The position numbers and the translations under genes were made by a program. A DNA stretch of 64,000 nt from Labia minor (taxonomy: Eukaryota > Arthropoda > Insecta > Dermaptera > Spongiphoridae): the NCBI GenBank assembly GCA_963082975.1, contig OY720344.1:11023580-11087579 (forward strand). Direction: 5' to 3'. How positions within the stretch are numbered: the first letter of the stretch is position 1; each line of letters begins with the position of its first letter. This document shows, piece by piece, positions 57,636-64,000 of the stretch. The notes under the pieces are model-generated. The model saw nothing but the letters and a program-made list of their open reading frames with translations. It did no database searches and had not been told where the DNA came from.

Positions 57636-58170
57636 TAGTACCGGGACCCCGAGCCTCGGCTCGGTACTTAAGTTAAAAAAAAATGATTCATTATTATTGG
57701 GTTTGGCTGGTAATATTAATACCTGGGATACGGAGCTGTCGCTCGAAAAAATATTTAGACATTATTATAGACATTTTCATTCTGTAAATTAAATAATTTT
57801 ATTTCATTTAAATAAATATCTATTTTTAAATAATTTTTCTCTCTACATTATTTATCTAATTCTGACAATATATTAAGATCACACCGGGACCCCGAGCCTC
57901 GGCTAGGTAATTAAGTTAAAAAAAAATAATTCATTATTATATTGGGTTTGGCTGGTAATATTAATACTTGGGACACCGAGCTGATATACAATTCTTTAAT
58001 TATTTATTACAATTATTAAATGTTGCATCATTGCATGGAACTTGGGGTCCTCAATAATACATAAATATGTATACCGGGACCCCGAGCCTCGGCTCGGTAC
58101 TTAAGTTAAAAAAAATGATTCATTATTATTGGATTTGGCTGGTAATATTAATACCTGGGACACCGAGCTC
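57636..58170 (-). repeat. Three copies of an F4 3'-end unit
   Basis: About 100-bp units start at about 57640, 57883 and 58076. Each has ACCGGGACCCCGAGCCTCGG, then TTAAGTT, A-run, ATGATTCATTATTATTGG or a variant, and GGCTGGTAATATTAATAC. On the minus strand CCGAGCCGAGGCTCGG forms a tight hairpin just before GGTCCCGGT, resembling a Helitron-type 3' terminus, though no CTRR end is conserved. Confidence 0.6.
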
Positions 58171-59032
58171 GCTCTACCCTTTAAAAAATATTGATATACA
58201 ATTCTTTAATTATTTATTACAATTATTAAATGTATTAAATAATATTTTATTGAAAAAATATTAAAAATTATAAAACTATCTAAAACTTAATTAATAAAAG
58301 AACAATGAATAAATAAATCACGAAAATAGATAAAAAAAAAATGCACGCGGCGAGTTTCGATCCTTCGAACTCGGGGAGTAAAAACAATTGTTCTTACCGC
58401 TGGTCTATGATATTTTGATAATTACAAAGATATTTTTACCATCTTTCAAAGACATTTATTTGTTTTGTTGTTTTTTTTTGAGAGAGATTAATAAATATAT
58501 ATATATTTTATTAAAAATAAATATTTTTAATTTTATTTCGAAATTAAATAATGAATTTTAAAATATTTTAAATATAAAATTTCGAAATTAAATAATGAAT
58601 TTTAAAATATTTTAAATATAAAAAAATGTTAATACAATATCATTTAAAAAAAAAGCGGGATTAATAAATATATATATATATATTTTATTAAAAATAAATA
58701 TTTTTAATTTTATTTCGAAATTAAATAATGAATTTTAAAATATTTTAAATATAAAAAAAATATTAATACAAAATTAAAAAAAGGCGGGATTAAAATTTCA
58801 AAATGGATGCCATTTACGTCACCCATATATAATTTTCAATTAAGAAATTAATAATGAAGCTGTAAGTTTCAAGAGATGTGATCAATAAAACTCAATTTTT
58901 CTTTATAAATACTATATCTAGTGTGAATTTGAAAAAAATCGTTAGAGCGGTTTTTGAGAACCAATGGTTATAGAAAGAAATATAGATATATAGATATATA
59001 TATACAATTTTAGCTAGCATAATAAGATAAGA
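58068..59032 (-). mobile_element. F4 element in hAT leader, tRNA-containing
   Basis: Minus-strand element. The 5' TCTTATCTTATTATGCTAGC is at 59032, preceded by A. It contains a tRNA-like segment at about 58338-58425 (TAGACCAGCGG, then GAGTTCGAAGG and CGAAACTCGCC), and the 3' hairpin unit ends near 58072. The region matching the 63787-63860 copy includes CCATGCAATGATGCAAC near 58030. No coding. Confidence 0.6.
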
Positions 59033-59457
59033 TAAAGAAAAATTAAGTTTTATTGATCATATCTCTTGAAACATACAGCTTCATTATTAATTTCTTAATT
59101 AAAAATTATATATGGGTGATGTCATCAATTTTACTCGCGCCTTTTTTTAAAGGATATTGTATTAATATTTTTTTTATATTTAAAATATTTTAAAATAAAA
59201 TAAATTTCGAAATAAAATTAAAAATATTTATTTTTAATAAAATATATATATATATTTATTAATCTCTCTCAAAAAAAACAAAAACAAAAAAACATAATTT
59301 GGAATTTTACTCCCGCCTTTTTTTAAAGGATATTGTATTAATATTTTTTTTATATTTAAAATATTTTAAAATAAAATAAATTTCGAAATAAAATTTAAAA
59401 TATTTATTTTTAATAATATATATATATATATATATATATTAATCTCTCTCAAAAAAA
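58490..59457. repeat. Large inverted repeat in the hAT 5' leader
   Basis: The left arm (about 58490-58911) and right arm (about 59034-59457) are inverse copies with indels, separated by about 120 bp holding the F4 5' end. Within each arm a roughly 150-bp AT-rich unit (ATTTCGAAATTAAATAATGA and ATTTTAAAATATTTTAAATA) is itself duplicated in tandem. If transcribed it would form a long hairpin RNA upstream of the transposase ORF. Confidence 0.72.
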
Positions 59458-59723
59458 GGTACTATTTTTAAAAGTGTGAAATGTGAAATAAATGAAAAGT
59501 TATGTTACATTACAACGGTTACATTTCTTAGTGTTTTCTATGCCTCTATGGAAATTGGTATCTATGGAATTCACTTTAACTCACTTTCTATGCATCATAA
59601 CATTGCGTCATTGCCTTCTTCTCAGCGTCTGCCATCAAATTTTTTTATTTTTAAAATCTTATAAATTTTAATTTTAAACCGAAAATTTAGTTATTATTTA
59701 TTTTTGCTTGATTCTGTGGGGAT

Positions 59724-62303
59724 ATGCCACCAAAACGAGCTCGAGATTTTGGCAGGAAATATAAAAGCGGTAGTGAAAAGAAAAAGCAAAAAAAATCACA
59801 AGAAAGACAAATCAAAGCATTAACAGGCTCTCTCGACAAATTTCTTGTACAACGAGAGGAAAATTCAACATCATCTGAAGAAGATTACGACACCACCGTC
59901 GCCACGACTTCGACTTCTGTCAAGAACACCGTCACTGACTGCGATGATGACAATGTCAGTTGTGATGTTGATCATATTGATATTGCTTATCGTGATACCG
60001 AACTTACAGAACCCGGAGAACCGTCCATTCAGTCAAGTGAGTCAACAGATATCGAAACACGTAGAAATGAAGATTGGGCAGGTATGATTAATCTTAATGA
60101 TCCAGCAACTTGGGAAGAACATTTGAATGCAGACACTCGTGCATTAATTGTTTGCAAGGGGCCAAAAGAAATTGAAGAAATAGACTTTCCAGCAGATGTG
60201 AATAAACGCAAATTTTCGAAAGCCTATTGCAAAAGACACATGCCAAATGGAGAAATTGTACACAGAAAATGGCTTGTTTATTCAGTATCGAAGGACAGAA
60301 TATTTTGTTTCTGTTGCAAACTTTTTAGCAGCATTTTGTCTGCTCTAGGATCCGAAGGATTCTGCGACTGGAAAAATGCCAGTGTGCGACTGTCTGAACA
60401 TGAGAAATCAAAAGGGCATATAACTTCCACTTTGCAATGGTTTGAGCTTCAAAACCGGCTAGCAAAACAATGTACAATTGACAAACAAAACCAAAAATTG
60501 ATAAACAGTGAAAAAGTTCGTTGGCATAGTGTGTTTCAAAGGCTAATGGCTATTGTTCAATTTCTTGCTGAGCACAACATGGCTTTTCGCAGTTCAGTTG
60601 ACAAACTACACCAGGCTCATAATGGAAACTTTTTGGGTCTTGTGGAATTTCTGGCTAAATTTGATCCAGTCATGCAGGAACATATACGAAGAATTCAAAA
60701 TGATGAAATTCACGATCACTACTTGGGAAAGCGAATTCAAAACGAGCTCATTTCTTTGATGGGAAACAAGGTAAGGGAAACCATTATAGGGAGAGTAAAA
60801 TCAGCAAAGTACTTTTCAGTAATACTTGATTGCACACCGGACCAGAGTCACCAAGAACAGATGTCATTGACAATTCGATATGTAAACACAGCAACAGATG
60901 AACAGTCAGATGTTTCCGAAGTAATTCAGGAGCACTTCATAAATTTTCTAGAAGTAGAAGAATCTACTGGAAAATACCTGCTTGATACTTTACTGTTGGA
61001 ATTGAAAAGATTGGGTTTAGATGTTTCAGATATACGTGGCCAAGGCTATGATAACGGTGCAAATATGAAAGGCCATAAGTCAGGTGTACAGGCTCGTCTT
61101 CTGCAACTTAATCCTAGAGCATTTTTTACCCCTTGTGCTTGTCACAGCTACAACTTGCTGCTATGCGATATGGCGAAAACTTGCCCTGATGCAATGACGT
61201 TTTTTGGTGTAATTCAACAAATATATGTCTTATTTTCAACATCAACAAAGCGATGGGCTATCTTCTTGAAGTATGTTAGAAATATTTCAGTCAAACCACT
61301 TTGTGAAACACGATGGGAAAGTCGTGTTGAGAGTGTAAAGGCAGTGCGATATCAAGCAGGCGAAATCTATGATGCACTGTTCGAAGTTTCAGAACAAACT
61401 AATGATCCAAAAGCTCGAAGTGAAGCAGAGTCACTGTGCAAAGAACTTAAGAACTTCAATTTCATTGTTGCAAGCGTGTTTTGGTATGATATATTGTTCC
61501 AGTTTAATTATATCAGCAAAGAATTACAAAACATCTCAACCGATCTAGCAACTGCCATTAACAGCATGGAAAAAACTTGTGAATGGTTGAGTTCATACAG
61601 AGAGGACGGGTTTGAATCAGCAATAACAACTGCAAAAGAAATTGCCAGGGAATTAGAAATAGAACCAGTTTTCAAAGAGACGAGAGTTCGCAAAAGAAAA
61701 AAACAATTTACATATGAAGGTGACGATGAAGGATTTGTAGATGCAGAAAAGAAATTTCGCGTTAATTATTTCAACCAGATCGTTGATATGGCACTCATGT
61801 CGATGGAAAAACGTTTTGAACAACTGCAAATGCATCACGCGACATTTGGATTTCTTTACAAATTTCGCGACTTACAAAACACTGATCTACTGAACTGCAG
61901 TGTAAATCTGGAAAGAAAGCTCACACACGGTGAAACTAAGGATATTGATGGTTATATGCTTGCTGAGGAATTGCAATCATTGAGTTCTATAATCCCTGCA
62001 GCGACTTACAACGATCCTGTTAAGATTTTCCAATTTCTTACAATAAACAAGCGATACAATGACTTTCCTAATACTCACATTGCACTTCGCATACTGCTGA
62101 CTGTTCCTATCACTGTTGCTTCTGGTGAAAGAAGCTTTTCTAAGCTAAAGCTTATCAAAACCTACATGCGATCAACGATGCTGCAAGAACGACTCACTAA
62201 CTTGGCTATTTTATCAATTGAGAATGATGTTGCTAACGAACTTGATTATAATGAACTCATTGCAGATTTTGCATCCATCAAAGCTCGCAAGATTTGCTTG
62301 TGA
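59724..62303 (+). CDS. hAT transposase, TTF zinc finger / DUF4371 type
   Basis: 859 residues, uninterrupted. The N-terminus is basic and Lys-rich (1-35, likely nuclear signal), followed by an acidic Ser-rich linker. A TTF-type zinc finger covers about 180-245, with the cluster IFCFCC (193-198) and histidines H226 and H232. In the RNase-H-like core are D369 in SVILDCTPD, D443 in GQGYDNGANMKG, the CACH motif (471-474), W531 in CETRWES, and E802 in VASGERSFSKLK. The last lies inside the hAT C-terminal dimerisation region (about 785-850). This DDE-type enzyme excises and inserts the element through its TIRs and makes 8-bp duplications. The family resembles host ZMYM1-like proteins, but the TIRs show it is a transposon gene. 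ATG at 59724 is preceded by stops in frame. All key residues are present. Confidence 0.93.
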   Translation: MPPKRARDFGRKYKSGSEKKKQKKSQERQIKALTGSLDKFLVQREENSTSSEEDYDTTVATTSTSVKNTVTDCDDDNVSCDVDHIDIAYRDTELTEPGEPSIQSSESTDIETRRNEDWAGMINLNDPATWEEHLNADTRALIVCKGPKEIEEIDFPADVNKRKFSKAYCKRHMPNGEIVHRKWLVYSVSKDRIFCFCCKLFSSILSALGSEGFCDWKNASVRLSEHEKSKGHITSTLQWFELQNRLAKQCTIDKQNQKLINSEKVRWHSVFQRLMAIVQFLAEHNMAFRSSVDKLHQAHNGNFLGLVEFLAKFDPVMQEHIRRIQNDEIHDHYLGKRIQNELISLMGNKVRETIIGRVKSAKYFSVILDCTPDQSHQEQMSLTIRYVNTATDEQSDVSEVIQEHFINFLEVEESTGKYLLDTLLLELKRLGLDVSDIRGQGYDNGANMKGHKSGVQARLLQLNPRAFFTPCACHSYNLLLCDMAKTCPDAMTFFGVIQQIYVLFSTSTKRWAIFLKYVRNISVKPLCETRWESRVESVKAVRYQAGEIYDALFEVSEQTNDPKARSEAESLCKELKNFNFIVASVFWYDILFQFNYISKELQNISTDLATAINSMEKTCEWLSSYREDGFESAITTAKEIARELEIEPVFKETRVRKRKKQFTYEGDDEGFVDAEKKFRVNYFNQIVDMALMSMEKRFEQLQMHHATFGFLYKFRDLQNTDLLNCSVNLERKLTHGETKDIDGYMLAEELQSLSSIIPAATYNDPVKIFQFLTINKRYNDFPNTHIALRILLTVPITVASGERSFSKLKLIKTYMRSTMLQERLTNLAILSIENDVANELDYNELIADFASIKARKICL

Positions 62304-62449
62304 TAACTGAGTCTGAGAAGTAAAACATTTCATTTTCATTATGATTAAATACTGTAAAAATACTTAAATAGGCCTACAGTTTATACATAGGACTCTAAGG
62401 ACTGTTAAAGTCTGTCTGTTATAGTGAATGTTGTGTTTGACAGTGTTTC

Positions 62450-62455
62450 AATAAA
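62450..62455 (+). terminator. Polyadenylation signal AATAAA of the transposase
   Basis: AATAAA about 147 bases after the transposase stop and inside the right TIR boundary. Confidence 0.55.
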
Positions 62456-62777
62456 TAACTCATTTAATTTCAACTTCAATTTCATATAATCATATTTCAT
62501 ATATGATTTTAAAGTATTTCCATTTCAAGCAATGAACTCTAAAATCTTGGCATTGGGGCCTATTTATGGCTTGCTGCCTAGGGCCCCGCAAAATCTAGGG
62601 CCGGGCCTGCGTATTATTAATAAAAGTTCTACTTCGCATTTTATACTCGTATTGCTATCTGACAGGATATATAAATATATATTTAAATCATATCATGGAC
62701 AATATTTTAAAAATATCTACGCTTAAATAAATTAATATTACAATTACTAGAATTCAAAGTGTAATATTTAATATTAT

Positions 62778-63133
62778 TACTAGTAGATAGATTTGAGATC
62801 ACGAAAATTTTCGATGTTGAGATTTTGATGTTTTTATACGATTTGAAGGTTCCTGAATCATTTTCACTAAGGTTGAGAAAAATGTCTCTATGTGTGTGTG
62901 TATATATATGCAGACAAGATTACGCAAAAACGGTTTGAGCTAGAATCATGAAATTTGGTACATGGACATTATTCAAAATTCGTAGTTTTCTATCAACTTT
63001 TGAGAAATGTTGCTTATAATTTATAATTTATGTAATTTATAATTTATAATTAATTAAATTTAATTAAATATAATTTATTATGTTATTTAATCCAATTTAA
63101 ATTGCGAGTTAGTCGAGTGGAGAGACACTCCAG
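62778..63133 (+). mobile_element. F1 element with internal deletion
   Basis: Degraded start (TAGTAGATAG in place of ATCTCGCC...GATAG), then the body and a TG microsatellite to GAGAAATGTTGC. The 3' end GCGAGTTAGTCGAGTGGAGA with CACTCCAG follows after a deletion filled by AT repeats. It lies about 170 bp beyond the hAT element. Confidence 0.68.
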
Positions 63134-63260
63134 CTAATTTTATATAATAATTCTAAAAACAACATCACATATGGTTAATACTGAGAATTGGCAAATTTTG
63201 AAGCAAAAATTTTTGCTTCAAGTACCACAATAAAAGTTAAATAATTTATATATCTTTTAA

Positions 63261-63860
63261 TCTTATCTTATTATGCTAGCTAAAATTGTATATATGTATT
63301 TATCTATATATATTGGTTCTCAAAAACCGCTCTAACGATTTTTTTCAAATTCACACTAGATATAGTATTTATAAAGAAAAATTAAGTTTTATTGATGATA
63401 TCTCTTGAAACATACAGCTTCATTATTAATTTCTTAATTGAAAATTATATATGGAAAACGTCAAAATTTTTAATACTGCCTGCTAAGACAGTAAAAAAAT
63501 GACAATTTTTTATCTAAATACATATAGTCCAGCGGTTGGACTGATGTTTTAACGAGTGGATTTCGTCGGTTCGAAACTCGCCGGGTGAATCGTTATTTAA
63601 AAATGAAAATAATGATTTTGTTATTTTTTTTTCTTTTTATCTATTGTTTACTTTTTAATAAATTACTATTCTATATTTATTTATTCATTGTTCTTTTATT
63701 AATAAAGTTTTAGATAGTTTTATAAGTTTTAATATTTTTTCAATAAAATATTATTCAATATATTTATTAATATTATTTTATTTATTATTATTGAGTACCC
63801 GAAGTTCCATTCATTTTAATCAGATTGATGCAATGATGCAACAGTTAATAATTGTAATAT
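63261..63860 (+). mobile_element. F4 element, Helitron-like 5' end plus tRNA-like domain
   Basis: A precedes TCTTATCTTATTATGCTAGC. Then come ACCGCTCTAACGATTTTTTT and the GAAACATACAGCTTCATTAT body. At 63525-63535 is a perfect A-box TAGTCCAGCGG, and at 63568-63578 a B-box-like GGTTCGAAACT, spaced as in a tRNA. The AT-rich continuation to TGATGCAATGATGCAAC (63827-63843) matches the minus-strand copy in the hAT leader. The 3' hairpin seen there is not found here. Confidence 0.6.
63523..63590 (+). other. tRNA-derived domain with A and B boxes
   Basis: A-box TAGTCCAGCGG and B-box GGTTCGAAACT, 43 bases apart. The acceptor arms do not pair into a convincing cloverleaf and the unit lies inside the dispersed F4 repeat, so it is a tRNA-derived internal pol III promoter rather than a functional tRNA gene. 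Confidence 0.6.
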
Positions 63861-64000
63861 TGTAATAAATTTCTATCTTGAAAATTGTTACATATTATTC
63901 AGGATATTTTAAAAACTATTTCTTTCTTTAATTAATATTCATTTTTTCTATAAGTCAGATATATTTCCAAATATTAAATAATTTTTGAAGTGAAAACTTC

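Larger units (their letters stand above)
57476..62609 (+). mobile_element. Complete hAT transposon, 5134 bp
   Basis: Perfect 15-bp TIRs: CAGGCCCGGCCCTAG at 57476 and its inverse ending at 62609. They are flanked by a perfect 8-bp target duplication CGTATTAT (57468-57475 and 62610-62617). Both ends contain further GGGCCCCGC-type palindromes, plausible transposase-binding sites. It encodes one uninterrupted transposase (59724-62303) followed by AATAAA at 62450-62455. The first 2.2 kb is non-coding and packed with F4 repeat fragments, including a large inverted repeat. Intact ends, target duplication and frame suggest recent, possibly autonomous activity. Confidence 0.93.

Noticed and set aside
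58490-59457. CRISPR array or bacterial repeat locus
   Set aside because: The repeats are inverted, AT-rich and lie in a eukaryotic transposon leader; no regular spacers or cas genes.
63523-63590. Functional tRNA gene
   Set aside because: A and B boxes are present but the flanks do not form a proper cloverleaf acceptor arm, and the unit is part of a dispersed repeat.

Overview
This is strongly AT-rich eukaryotic nuclear DNA, most likely from an arthropod and probably an insect. The evidence is a three-exon gene with GT-AG introns (one only 74 bp), abundant mariner/rosa, hAT and Helitron-type elements, tRNA-derived SINEs and many simple repeats. I cannot fix the order or species. There is no sign of operons, CRISPR arrays, rRNA or a genuine tRNA gene.

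Only one host protein gene is supported. It lies on the minus strand between 48840 and 40629 and encodes an apparently secreted, Cys/Thr-rich repeat protein. I assembled it from three pieces whose splice phases agree (all phase 0): a signal-peptide exon (48784-48840) behind a TATA box, a short exon (43919-44122) and a large repeat-bearing exon (40629-43844). The predicted protein is 1158 residues and I do not recognise the family. The other large ORF, 59724-62303, is the intact transposase of a complete hAT element (57476-62609) with 15-bp terminal inverted repeats (TIRs) and a perfect 8-bp target-site duplication.

Layout. 1-5000: GC-richer islets, hAT-type MITEs, a non-autonomous hAT carrying a mariner fragment, and a 330-bp foldback. 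5000-7650: AT-rich filler. 7660-11480: a dense nest of Helitron-type elements, including one that carries a LINE tail. 11480-31650: AT-rich DNA with GC islets that look like conserved non-coding elements, plus many copies of two repeat families (F1 and F2) with Helitron2/Helentron architecture (asymmetrical inverted repeats plus a 3' stem-loop). 31650-40500: a second LINE-bearing Helitron split by a hAT MITE, two rosa-type mariners, a SINE with a 15-bp target-site duplication, and islets. 40500-48900: the secreted-protein gene, whose 4.66-kb first intron is full of repeats. 49100-56600: F1, mariner MITEs, islets and a near-perfect palindromic MITE. 57476-62609: the hAT element, whose 5' leader holds a large inverted repeat built from another Helitron-like, tRNA-containing family (F4). 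The end of the window holds F1 and F4 again.

The most notable observations are the reconstructed secreted protein, with a possible furin-type site and a recently expanded repeat array; the two unrelated sequences F1 and F2 sharing one Helitron2-like terminal design; a Helitron that took up a LINE fragment before spreading; tRNA-like promoters placed about 265-273 bp behind Helitron-like 5' ends in two families; and a hammerhead-ribozyme-like core in a foldback repeat. Family names F1-F7, R6 and R8 are my own labels.
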